Below are positions 53,905-62,800 of a stretch of 64,000 bases of DNA, in pieces. Within the stretch, counting starts at the first letter, position 1. Every line of letters begins with the position of its first letter. This DNA comes from Arthrobacter sp. EM1 (lineage in GTDB: Bacteria; Actinomycetota; Actinomycetes; Actinomycetales; Micrococcaceae). The position numbers and the translations under genes were made by a program. Where the stretch lies: contig NZ_CP124836.1 in assembly GCF_029964055.1 (NCBI RefSeq), forward strand, positions 744,001 through 808,000, written 5' to 3'. Under the pieces are notes generated by a model. It saw only the letters and a list, made by a program, of their open reading frames with translations. It made no database searches and was not told the origin of the DNA.

Positions 53905-53911
53905 CCGACAG

Positions 53912-53917
53912 ACACTA
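53912..53917 (-). promoter_or_regulatory. -10 box, leaderless promoter of the DUF885 gene
   Basis: TAGTGT on the minus strand, 7 nt before the GTG start; TTTCAT lies 17 bp further upstream. Confidence 0.5.
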
Positions 53918-53997
53918 GCCGGGCCCGGGCCGTTATGAAAGGGTTGCTGCACTTTCCCCGGTGGCTGACGGCCGGAACCCAACCTGGGGAGGGAGGC

Positions 53998-54234
53998 TCA
54001 GCCCCGGCTGCGCTTCCACGAGCCAGGCCCGGGCCCGGGTGCCAGCTGCAGCTGCTGCCGGCGGATCCAGTGCCGGGCGCTTGGCTTGTCCGTGCCGGCC
54101 GGCTCGCTGCTGCCCAGGGAAAGCACCACTGCTGTCAGGGCCGCGAGTTCCTCGGGTGTCGGCTCGCCCTTGACCACGGCGAGCAGTGGGTGCTCCGCCG
54201 GCTGCGCATCCCCGGGCTCGAATGCCGACGTCAC
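53998..54234 (-). CDS. Acyl-CoA carboxylase epsilon subunit
   Basis: 78 aa, too short to be read reliably from frame length alone. Its GTG start overlaps the beta-subunit stop (GTGA). [20 protein letters not shown] followed by a Ser/Ala-rich linker and [26 protein letters not shown] matches the small epsilon subunits that bind between alpha and beta subunits in actinobacterial carboxylases and raise activity. The VVKG-x-PT-x-EE-x-AAL motif is diagnostic. Confidence 0.85.
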   Translation of the reverse strand: MTSAFEPGDAQPAEHPLLAVVKGEPTPEELAALTAVVLSLGSSEPAGTDKPSARHWIRRQQLQLAPGPGPGSWKRSRG

Positions 54235-55814
54235 AGCGGGATGTTCCCGTGCTTCTTCGCAGGCAGGCTGGCGCGCTTGTCCCGCAGGGCACGGAGGCCC
54301 TTGATGATCTGCACCCTCGTCTCGGACGGGGCGATCACTGCGTCCACATAGCCGAGCTGGGCTGCCTGGTAGGGGTTGAGCAGCTCCTCTTCGTACTGCC
54401 GGATGACCTCGGCACGCTTGGCTTCGACGTCGCCGCCGGCTTCCGCGACTGCGGCGAGTTCGCGGCGGTACAGGATGTTGACGGCGCCCTGGGCGCCCAT
54501 CACACCGATCTGCGCGGTCGGCCACGCCAGGTTGAGGTCGGCGCCGAGCTTTTTGGAGCCCATCACGATGTACGCTCCGCCGTAGGCCTTGCGGGTGATG
54601 ACCGTCAGCTTCGGCACTGTCGCTTCGGCGTAGGCGTAGAGCAGCTTGGCGCCGCGGCGGATGATGCCCTGGAATTCCTGGTCCTTGCCGGGCAGGAAGC
54701 CTGGCACGTCCACGAGCGTAATGATCGGAATGTTGAACGCGTCGCAATGCCGGACAAAGCGGGCAGCCTTCTCCGAGGCCGCGATGTCCAGCGTGCCCGC
54801 GAACTGCATGGGCTGGTTGGCCACAATGCCCACGGTGTGGCCTTCGACCCGGCCGTAGCCGATGATGACGTTCGGTGCGTACAGCGACTGCATCTCCAGG
54901 AAGTGTGCGTCGTCCACGATCTGCTCAATGACCTTGCGAATGTCGTACGGCTGATTGGCCGAGTCCGGGATCAGCGCGTCCAGGGCGAAGTCTTCGTCGT
55001 CGAGTTCCAGCTCTTGGGAATGCTCCAGCACCGGGGCCTCGGCGAGGTTGTTGGAGGGCAGGAAGTCCAGGAGTTCGCGGACGAACTCGACCGCGTCGGC
55101 CTCATCGGAGGCCAGATAGGTGGACGTTCCCGTGTTGGTGTTGTGCTGGCGGGCGCCGCCCAGGGTTTCCATGTCCACGTCTTCGCCAGTGACCGTCTTG
55201 ATCACGTCCGGGCCGGTGATGAACATGTGGGAGGTCTTGTCCACCATCACCACGAAGTCGGTCAGGGCGGGGGAGTAGGCCGCGCCGCCGGCGGAGGGGC
55301 CCATGATGAGGGAAATCTGGGGGACAACGCCGGAGGCATGGACGTTGTTTCGGAAGATGTCCGCGAACATCGCCAGCGAGGCAACGCCCTCCTGGATCCG
55401 TGCTCCGCCGCCGTCGAGGATGCCAACAACAGGGCAGCCGTTGCGCAGCGCGAATTCCTGGACCTTAACGATCTTCTCGCCGTTGACCTGGCTCAGGGAG
55501 CCGCCGTAGACGGAGAAGTCCTGGCTGTACACGGCTACGGGCCGGCCGTCCACCGTGCCGTAGCCGGAAACCAGGCCATCGCCGAGCGGCTTCTTCTTCT
55601 CCATGCCGAAGGCCGTGGAGCGGTGCACGGCCAGGGCATCAAACTCGACGAAGGAGCCGGCGTCGAGCAGCAGGTCGATCCGCTCGCGGCCGGTGTTTTT
55701 GCCGCGGGCGTGCTGCTTCTCGATCGCTTCCGGGCCGGAGGGCTGAACAGCTCGGGCCTGGCGGTCGCGGAAATCGGCAATCTTTCCCGCGGTCGTGGTC
55801 AGATCGTGGCTCAT
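54231..55814 (-). CDS. Acyl-CoA carboxylase beta subunit (carboxyltransferase)
   Basis: 527 aa, ATG at 55814 with GGAGA 7 nt upstream. Carboxyltransferase halves: [73 protein letters not shown] in the N-domain; [59 protein letters not shown] in the C-domain. The strictly conserved glycine pairs are present. It is most like the propionyl/acetyl-CoA beta subunit AccD5 group. Translationally coupled to the epsilon gene; BirA is encoded 1.3 kb away on the other strand. Confidence 0.96.
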   Translation of the reverse strand: MSHDLTTTAGKIADFRDRQARAVQPSGPEAIEKQHARGKNTGRERIDLLLDAGSFVEFDALAVHRSTAFGMEKKKPLGDGLVSGYGTVDGRPVAVYSQDFSVYGGSLSQVNGEKIVKVQEFALRNGCPVVGILDGGGARIQEGVASLAMFADIFRNNVHASGVVPQISLIMGPSAGGAAYSPALTDFVVMVDKTSHMFITGPDVIKTVTGEDVDMETLGGARQHNTNTGTSTYLASDEADAVEFVRELLDFLPSNNLAEAPVLEHSQELELDDEDFALDALIPDSANQPYDIRKVIEQIVDDAHFLEMQSLYAPNVIIGYGRVEGHTVGIVANQPMQFAGTLDIAASEKAARFVRHCDAFNIPIITLVDVPGFLPGKDQEFQGIIRRGAKLLYAYAEATVPKLTVITRKAYGGAYIVMGSKKLGADLNLAWPTAQIGVMGAQGAVNILYRRELAAVAEAGGDVEAKRAEVIRQYEEELLNPYQAAQLGYVDAVIAPSETRVQIIKGLRALRDKRASLPAKKHGNIPL

Positions 55815-56106
55815 CAAGTGTCTCCGGCTCTGTAGCTGATGTTCTGCTGAATCGTGGTGGTATTCATGGTGCGCGGTGCGGTGGCCCCGTCCGTGTGGCG
55901 CTTTAGCTGGTCTCCACAAAAACCGGTCCTTGTTGGCAAGTCTAGTGACGCTATTGGCCCAGGCCGCTGTAGAAAACCTACAATAATCGCCCCGACTCTC
56001 ACCGGCACCACCACCCCGGCCGGCCCGGAAATTGTCCGGACCGGAGCATCGCCGGGCGCCGCATCAGTGTTACTGGTCGGTAACATGAGTCGGCTAGAGT
56101 GTCCTT
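55815..56106. other. Divergent control region between carboxylase and SDR genes
   Basis: No gene seen. Contains two short dyads, TGTAG/CTACA at 55968-55982 and GTTAC/GTAAC at 56069-56084, and the SDR -10 box at 56095-56100. The carboxylase promoter was not resolved. Confidence 0.5.
56069..56100 (+). promoter_or_regulatory. SDR promoter with candidate operator
   Basis: GTTACTGGTCGGTAAC (56069-56084), arms GTTAC/GTAAC, overlaps the -35 position; TAGAGT at 56095-56100 ends 6 nt before the ATG, so the mRNA should be leaderless. The TTAC-N6-GTAA form is typical of TetR-type operators for lipid genes. Confidence 0.5.
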
Positions 56107-56997
56107 ATGACTTCGAGCACTGATGCTTCGGGCGCCGCCGCAGGGCCCTACCAGGCCGCCGGTTCCCTCCAGGGCCGCACCATCCTCATCTCCGGGGGAA
56201 GCCGCGGCATCGGGCTGGCCATCGCTACCCGCGCCGCGCGCGACGGCGCCAACATCGTGCTGATGGCCAAGACCGGCCAGCCGCACGCCAAGCTGGAGGG
56301 AACTGTCTACTCCGCCGCCGAACAGATCGAGGCGGCAGGCGGGCAGGCGCTGCCGCTGGTCGGTGACGTGCGCAACGACGCGGATGTTGCCGGCGCCGTC
56401 GCAGCCGCCGTCGAACGCTTCGGCGGGATCGACATAGTCATCAACAACGCCTCCGCCATCGATCTTTCCAAGACCGACAAAGTCGACATGAAGCGCTACG
56501 ACCTGATGCACGACATTAACGTCCGCGGCACCTTCCTGCTCTCCAAGCTCGCCCTGCCGGCGTTGCGCGAATCCGACGCCGGCCAGATCCTGACGCTCTC
56601 CCCGCCGCTGAACCTGGACCCCAAGTGGGCCGGCCTGCACCTGGCCTACACAATGGCGAAGTACGGCATGAGCCTGACCACCCTGGGCCTCGCCGAGGAG
56701 CTGAAGATCGACGGAATCAACGTGAACTCGCTCTGGCCCTGCACCCTGATCAACACCGCCGCAATCCGCAATATGCCGGGCGGCGAAAAGATCGTCCAGG
56801 GTGCCCGCGGCCCCGAAATCATGGCGGACGCCGCCCATGCGGTGTTGACCAGCAGCAATGCGATTCCGGAATCCGGCAGCTGGAGCGGGAACTTCTACAC
56901 CGACGAGCAGGTCCTGGCCGCCGCCGGGGTCACCGACTTCACCGGCTACAGCCTTGGCGCACCGGAAGACCGGCTCATTCCTGACATCTTCCTCTGA
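56107..56997 (+). CDS. Short-chain dehydrogenase/reductase (HSDL2-like)
   Basis: 296 aa. Rossmann motif ILISGGSRGIGLAIATRAA, VIVINNASAI is seen as DIVINNASAIDLS, and the catalytic tract is HLAYTMAKYGMSLTTLGLAEEL with Y-x-x-x-K. Asp-to-Thr variation, DVRNDADVAGAV and FLLSKLALPAL are as in the family. Members resembling human HSDL2 occur widely in actinobacteria with lipid or steroid-like substrates. It is divergent from the carboxylase beta gene, and the shared control region suggests a fatty-acid or branched-chain role. Confidence 0.92.
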   Translation: MTSSTDASGAAAGPYQAAGSLQGRTILISGGSRGIGLAIATRAARDGANIVLMAKTGQPHAKLEGTVYSAAEQIEAAGGQALPLVGDVRNDADVAGAVAAAVERFGGIDIVINNASAIDLSKTDKVDMKRYDLMHDINVRGTFLLSKLALPALRESDAGQILTLSPPLNLDPKWAGLHLAYTMAKYGMSLTTLGLAEELKIDGINVNSLWPCTLINTAAIRNMPGGEKIVQGARGPEIMADAAHAVLTSSNAIPESGSWSGNFYTDEQVLAAAGVTDFTGYSLGAPEDRLIPDIFL

Positions 56998-57057
56998 GTT
57001 CACTGTGGTTTCGGTGCCGCCGGCGGAGCGGGAAGCGCCACCCCGGCGCTGACTCGG

Positions 57058-57063
57058 TAGGAT
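57058..57063 (+). promoter_or_regulatory. -10 box, leaderless promoter of birA
   Basis: TAGGAT, 7 nt before the ATG; no ribosome site in between. Confidence 0.5.
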
Positions 57064-57070
57064 TCAAAGC

Positions 57071-58000
57071 ATGGAAGCCGCGCAGGAAGCCCCGGACCGT
57101 CCGCCCTTTGACCTCAACGCCCTCAGCGATCAGGCGTTCCTCGCCGCGGCCGGGATACCGCAGCTGACGGTGGTCGACTCGACCGGTTCCACCAACGCGG
57201 ACCTGCTCCGCGGTGTCACCGAAGACCCCCGCTCGTACCCGGATCTCACAGTGCTCACCGCCGAATACCAGAGCGCCGCCCGCGGCCGCCTTGACCGGCG
57301 CTGGGAGGCCCCTGCCGGAAGCTCAATCTCCGTCTCGGTGGTGCTGCGCCCGGTCAATGCCGGGGGAAGGCCGCTGCCTACCCAGAGTTACTCCTGGCTT
57401 TCGCTGCTGGCGGCCCTCGCCCTGCGTGAGGCACTGCTGGAAACGGCCGGAATTCCCGCGGAACTCAAATGGCCCAACGACGTACTGGTCCGTGGCCGGA
57501 AGATTGCCGGCATCCTGGCCCAGCTGGGCCCCAGGGACGGCGGCGCCGTGCCGCCCGTGGTGCTGGGGACGGGGCTGAACGTTACCCTCACCCAGGCCGA
57601 ACTCCCGGTGCCTACCGCCACGTCCGTCCTGCTGGAGCACCCGACCACAGTGGATCGGACCGAACTGCTGAAGAGCTACCTGTCCCGGTTCGCCACCCTT
57701 TACCGCAGTTTCTGCAACGCCGACGGCGATCCCGCCGCGGGGCTGGCAGGGGGTCCCGCACTGCACAAGCGGGTCGAGCATGTGCTGACGACGCTGGGTA
57801 AGCAGGTCCGCGCGCAGCTCCCGGGGGACCATGAAATCATCGGCCACGCCACCCGCCTGGATGACTACGGCTCCCTGCTGGTGGTGGACGCCGGCGGGCA
57901 CGAGCACGTGGTGACTGCCGGTGACGTTGTGCACCTGCGGCCCTGGTCGCCGCCAGGCGAGGGAACCAACCCCGGAAGTGCCCCAAGCGGTTATGCGTAA
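57071..58000 (+). CDS. birA: Biotin-[acetyl-CoA-carboxylase] ligase
   Basis: 309 aa. VVDSTGSTNADLLRG, AARGRLDRRWEAPAGSSISVSVVLRP (biotinyl-AMP loop, GRG-x-x-RR-W), LKWPNDVLVRGRKIAGIL and VLGTGLNV follow the ligase family, with a C-terminal SH3-like domain. No N-terminal HTH, so a class I enzyme without repressor function. It biotinylates the alpha subunit encoded at 41-43 kb. Its stop overlaps the next start by 8 bp. Confidence 0.95.
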   Translation: MEAAQEAPDRPPFDLNALSDQAFLAAAGIPQLTVVDSTGSTNADLLRGVTEDPRSYPDLTVLTAEYQSAARGRLDRRWEAPAGSSISVSVVLRPVNAGGRPLPTQSYSWLSLLAALALREALLETAGIPAELKWPNDVLVRGRKIAGILAQLGPRDGGAVPPVVLGTGLNVTLTQAELPVPTATSVLLEHPTTVDRTELLKSYLSRFATLYRSFCNADGDPAAGLAGGPALHKRVEHVLTTLGKQVRAQLPGDHEIIGHATRLDDYGSLLVVDAGGHEHVVTAGDVVHLRPWSPPGEGTNPGSAPSGYA

Positions 58001-58598
58001 AGAGCTGCTCCCGGGCGAACAGGTCATTGTGATCACCCGGCCGCAGCCGCGGACCCTGCTGTGGCCGGCGTTGGCGTTTATCCTTGTTCCTGCCCTCGCG
58101 GCCTTTGCCAGCGCCTGGATAGTCAAGGGCGGCCCGGCCAAGCTCGCCCCGGTCCTCGCAAATGAGGCGGCAAACGCGACGCCCTGGCTGATCGGGAGCT
58201 GTGTGGTTCTCGCCGCCTCGGTGCTGCTGGGCTATTGCCTGCCCCGGACCATAACCTGGCAGACCACAAAGTACATCCTGACCAGCCAGCGCCTGATTGC
58301 CCGGTACGGCATGCTCAGGCGGCGGGATCAGCAGGTTTTCCTGGCCGCAGTCCGTAATGTGGTGATCCACCAGTCGTTGCTCCAACGCGTATTGCGCTCC
58401 GGGAATATATCCTTGGAAGCCGGGCACCCCGCGGGCATGGTGGTTCCCGACGTCCCGGAAGTCGCGACGTTCCGAAATTTCATCCTCGACGCCATTAATG
58501 AACTCCCGCGGGAGGTTCCAGGCGCCGTGGATCTGATGCACAACCCCGATCCGGTCTGGCCGGGGGAGACGAGAGAAGGTGGAAGAAATGAGCGCTGA
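57993..58598 (+). CDS. PH-domain (YdbT-like) membrane protein
   Basis: 201 aa, ATG at 57993 overlapping birA. Two membrane helices (LLWPALAFILVPALAAFASAWIV and WLIGSCVVLAASVLLGYCL), then TTKYILTSQRLIARYGMLRRRDQQVFLAAVRNVVIHQSLLQRVLRSGNISLEA, the bacterial PH_2 domain. Role unknown; members are common beside birA in Micrococcaceae-like genomes. It overlaps the following cyclase gene, forming a three-gene operon with birA. Confidence 0.9.
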   Translation: MRKELLPGEQVIVITRPQPRTLLWPALAFILVPALAAFASAWIVKGGPAKLAPVLANEAANATPWLIGSCVVLAASVLLGYCLPRTITWQTTKYILTSQRLIARYGMLRRRDQQVFLAAVRNVVIHQSLLQRVLRSGNISLEAGHPAGMVVPDVPEVATFRNFILDAINELPREVPGAVDLMHNPDPVWPGETREGGRNER

Positions 58599-59712
58599 GA
58601 ACGTTCCCCCGGAGCAGCCCCGGGCTGAACCAGCAGAACCGGACGCCATCGCCCCTCCCACCGGGACCATGTCCGCCGAACGCATCGCGTTGAAAGCCCT
58701 GGAGCAGCGGCTGCTCGGCGGGGAACGCAAGCTCCGCCGCCGTGAAGTCGCCGCCGGCGCGGGCCTCTCGCTGCTTTCCGCCCGCAAACTCTGGCGTGCC
58801 CTGGGTTTTCCCAACATCGGCGACGAGGACGTCGCCTTTACCGAACGTGACCAGGCCGCGCTGAACACCATCGTGGATTTGGTCCGCGCCGGCAAACTCA
58901 CCGAGGAAGCCGCGATTTCCGTCACCCGCGCCATCGGCCAGATGACGGACCGGATGGTTGTCTGGCAGGTCGAGGCGCTGGTGGAGGACATGGTTGACCA
59001 GCAGGGCGTCTCAGACCCTGTCGCCCGCAAAAACATGGTCAGCCAACTGCCTTCGCTCGTGGACGCGCTCGAGGAGATGCTGGTTTACTCCTGGCGCCGC
59101 CAGCTCAACGCCGGCGTCCAGCGCCTGGCTGTCCGCGCCGAGGCCGGGCTGGCTTCCAGTGAGGAAGGCCGCGAAGGTGACGAGGATGACGCCCCGCTTC
59201 CGCTGGCCAGGGCGGTCGGCTTCGCGGACCTGGTCTCGTACACGAGCCTGTCGCGCCGGATGAACGAAAAGACCCTTGCCCAGCTGGTGCAGCGTTTCGA
59301 GAACAAGTGCGCCGAGATTATTTCGGTGGGCGGCGGCCGCCTCGTCAAGACGGTGGGCGATGAAGTCCTCTACATTGCCGAAACACCCGCAGCCGGCGCC
59401 GAGATCTCCCTCGCCCTGTGCCAGGCCTTCACCGACGATGAGATCCTGCCGCAGGCCCGGGTGGCGATGGTGTGGGGCCGGATCCTGTCCCGGCTCGGCG
59501 ACATCTACGGACCCACGGTGAACCTGGCGGCCCGGCTCACCGCGCTGGCGGACCCGGGCACTGTGCTCGTTGACTCGATGACCGCGGCCGCGCTGGAACA
59601 GGACGACCGCTTCGTCCTTCAGCCGCGGCCGGCCGAAGACGTCCGCGGCTTCGGCGAAATCCACCCGGTCCAGTTGCAGCGCGGCAGTGGCCGCGGACTG
59701 GTCCTGGACTAA
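58588..59712 (+). CDS. Class III adenylate/guanylate cyclase with N-terminal regulatory domain
   Basis: 374 aa from ATG at 58588, with GGTGG upstream. The N-terminal helical part (about 30-180: SAERIALKALEQRLLGGERKLRRREVAAGAGLSLLSARKLWRALGFP is the start) matches the regulatory domain of Rv1264-like cyclases. The catalytic domain (about 205-370) has the first metal Asp in AVGFADLVSYTSLSRRM, VKTVGDEVLYIAETP with the substrate Lys and second metal Asp, and YGPTVNLAARLTALADPG with the transition-state Asn and Arg. All catalytic residues are kept, so it should make cAMP. Last gene of the birA operon. Confidence 0.92.
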   Translation: MSAENVPPEQPRAEPAEPDAIAPPTGTMSAERIALKALEQRLLGGERKLRRREVAAGAGLSLLSARKLWRALGFPNIGDEDVAFTERDQAALNTIVDLVRAGKLTEEAAISVTRAIGQMTDRMVVWQVEALVEDMVDQQGVSDPVARKNMVSQLPSLVDALEEMLVYSWRRQLNAGVQRLAVRAEAGLASSEEGREGDEDDAPLPLARAVGFADLVSYTSLSRRMNEKTLAQLVQRFENKCAEIISVGGGRLVKTVGDEVLYIAETPAAGAEISLALCQAFTDDEILPQARVAMVWGRILSRLGDIYGPTVNLAARLTALADPGTVLVDSMTAAALEQDDRFVLQPRPAEDVRGFGEIHPVQLQRGSGRGLVLD

Positions 59713-59871
59713 AGCAGCCGCCGGGCTGCGCCGATGCCGTCCCGTCCGGCCGTGAACCGGCAGGTGTTTCTCTAATCGATGGTTGATATGGAATAGTCGA
59801 CGCTATCTGGCAACCACACGCGCAATGCGCCCTGTGCCGTGGCCGGGACTTTCTGGGGGACATAAGCACAC

Positions 59872-62800
59872 ATGAAGACCTTCCTTGACGCCTTGCGGCC
59901 AAAAACCCGCCGGCCGGATGCCGCACGCCCGCTGACCGGCCCCTTCGCCGCCCCCCGGCGCCGGGTTATGGCCGGCACCGGCCTCGCTGTTGCCTCCGCC
60001 GTCCTGATTACCGGGGCCATCATTTATCCGGGGTTTAAGACCGCTGAGGTTCAGTTGAACGATGGCGGGGTGTGGGTGGTGTCGAAGTCGAAGAATGCGG
60101 TGGGTCGGTTGAATTATCCGTCCCGGGTTTTGGATGGTGCGGTGACGCCGGCGAGTTCGACTTTTGATGTGTTGCAGGATGCCGGGACTGTGTTTGTTGA
60201 TGATAGTGCGGGTTCGACGTTGAATCAGGTGTCGGCGGCGCAGATGCGGTTGGGTGGGGATAAGAAGTTGCCGGGTTCGGCGGCGGTGAGTTTTGGTTCG
60301 GCGGTTATTGCGGTGACGGATCCGGCGAAGGGTACGGTGTGGGCGCTCTCGCCCTCGACGGTGAATGGTTTTGATGCTGAGGAGTCCGAGCCGGTGCTGG
60401 CTGGTTCGGCCGGGACGGTCTCTGCGGTGGGTTCCGATGACCGGATTTACAGTGCGGATCCGAAGACCGGTCAGGTGACGGTGACCTCGGTGGATGCTGA
60501 GGGCAAGGTGGAGCACTCGAGCGTCAGCGTCTGGGACGGGCTCAAGGGTGCTGGGGACCTGCAACTGAGCGTGGTGGGGGATGCGCCGGTGGTCCTGGAT
60601 GCGGGGCGGGGAAAGTTGTTCCTGCCGGGCGGGCGTGAGTTGGCGTTGGAGCAGGCTCGGGATGCGAAGTTGCAGCTTTCGGGTCCGGCTGCGGACTCGG
60701 TCGCCGTTGCCACGCCGAAGGCGTTGTTGAAACAGCCGCTGGACGGGTCGACGGCGAAGACTGTCAGCTTTGGCGGGCAGGGTGTGCCGGCGGCGCCGGT
60801 GCAGCTTGCGGGGTGCATTCATGCGGCGTGGTCGGGGGCGAATAAGTATGTCCGTGAGTGTGTTAATGATGCTGATGACAAGAGCGTGGATGTGCCGAAG
60901 GCGAGTGCTTCGCCGTCGTATGTGTTCCGGGTGAACCGGGATTTGGTGGTCCTGAACGATGTGAACTCGGGCAATGTGTGGCTGGTGAACCAGAACATGC
61001 AGCTGGTCAACAACTGGGACGACGTCATCCCGCCGCAGCAGACTTCCGACGACGCCGACAAAGACTCCGCCGACGAAGTCCAGCAGACAGTGCTCCCGGA
61101 CCGCACCAAACCCAACAGTGCCCCCGCGGCCAAACCGGACAGCTTTGGGGTGCGTGCCGGCAAGACCACCATCCTCCCGGTACTGGATAACGATTCCGAC
61201 CCCGACGGCGACATCCTCACCGTCCGGGCGCCGGATCCGATCAGATCCGGGCTCCTGGCCCCGATCTACGGATCGACCGGATTCCAGGTCAGCGTGCCGG
61301 CAGACCGGACCGGCTCGGAAACGTTCAAATACACGGCAGACGATGGCCGCGGGCTCTCCGCCGCGGCCGACGTTACACTCACAGTCATCCCCGCCGGGGA
61401 GAATTCCGCCCCGCGGCAGAAAACCAACCGCAACACTGCCCTGGTGGTCCAGTCCGGCAAAATCGTCAGCCAGAACATCCTCCCCGACTGGATCGACCCC
61501 GACGGCGATGACCTCTACGTCGTCAGCGCCACCAGCAGCGACCCCCGGGACCAGGTCAAGGCCCGTCCGGACGGCCTGCTGAGCTTCCAGGACGCCGGTG
61601 CTGAGCCGGGACGCAAGACCGTCACCGTGACGGTCTCCGACGGCCGGTCCAGTACCGAAGGGAAGATCACCGTCGACGTCCGTGCGGCCGGCGCCCTCCC
61701 GCCGATCGCCAACGCGGACCACGTGGTCGCCGTCGCCGGTGTGGACACCCTGATTGCTCCGCTGAAAAACGACTCGGACCCCCAGGGCGGCGCGCTCCGC
61801 CTCGCCCAGGTCAGCCCGGACGGCAACTCGACGGCCACGATGGGGGCGGACCAGCAGACCTTTACCTTCAACTCCACCGCCCAGTCCGCCCACTACGTCA
61901 CCTACCTCGTGACCAACGGCCCGGCGAGTGCCCAGCAGCTGGTCCGCGTCGATGTGGTCCCCGGCGGCGGGGACGGCACCCCCGTGGCCGTCCGCGACAC
62001 CGCCCTGCTGCCCAGCGGCGGCAGCGTCCTGGTGGATGTGCTCGGCAACGACTCCGATCCCTCGGGCGGTGTGCTGGTGGTGCAATCCGTGACCGCGGCA
62101 GACGGCCTGCCCGTGAACGTTGCCGTGCTGGACCACTCCGTTGTCCGGATCACCGACATCCGCGCGCAGGGCCAGCTCAACATCACTTACACCATCTCCA
62201 ACGGCAAATCCTCCGCCAGCGGGGAGATCGCCGTACTGGTGGTCCCGGCCCCGACCAAGCTCCAGGCCCCGCAGGCGAAACCGGACGAAGCGACCGTGCG
62301 GGCCGGGGACGTCGTGACCATCCCGGTCCTGGCGAACGACACCGACCCCAACGGTGGAAAACTCACCCTGGAACCGGTGCTCGCGCAACAACCGGATGCC
62401 GCGGACGGCCGCATCTTCACCGCCGGTAACTCCCTGCGCTTCATTGCCGGTGAAGTTCCGAAGACCGTCTACGCGATCTACAAGGTCACCAACGCCTCCG
62501 GGCAGTCGGACTCCCAGCAGGTCACCATCCGGGTCCGGGGCCGCGACGACGAGCGGAACACCCGCCCCGAGCCGAAGAACCTCACGGCCCGCGTGGTGGC
62601 AGGGATGACCGTCCGGATCCCCGTGCCGCTAGACGGTGTTGATGCCGACGGCGACTCCGTCCAGCTGACCGGCGTGGAGAAGGCCCCCGCCATGGGAACA
62701 GCCTTGGTCAAGGACGGCTACCTCGAATTCACCGCGGCCGGCAAGGCGGCCGGAACAGACACCTTCAGCTACCGCGTCCGGGACCGGATCGGCGCCGAAA

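Noticed and set aside
59803-62391. 862-codon minus-strand frame opposite the Ig-like gene
   Set aside because: Shadow frame. It stays open through the unusual codon block, but its translation is an Arg/His-rich string and the plus strand has domain structure.
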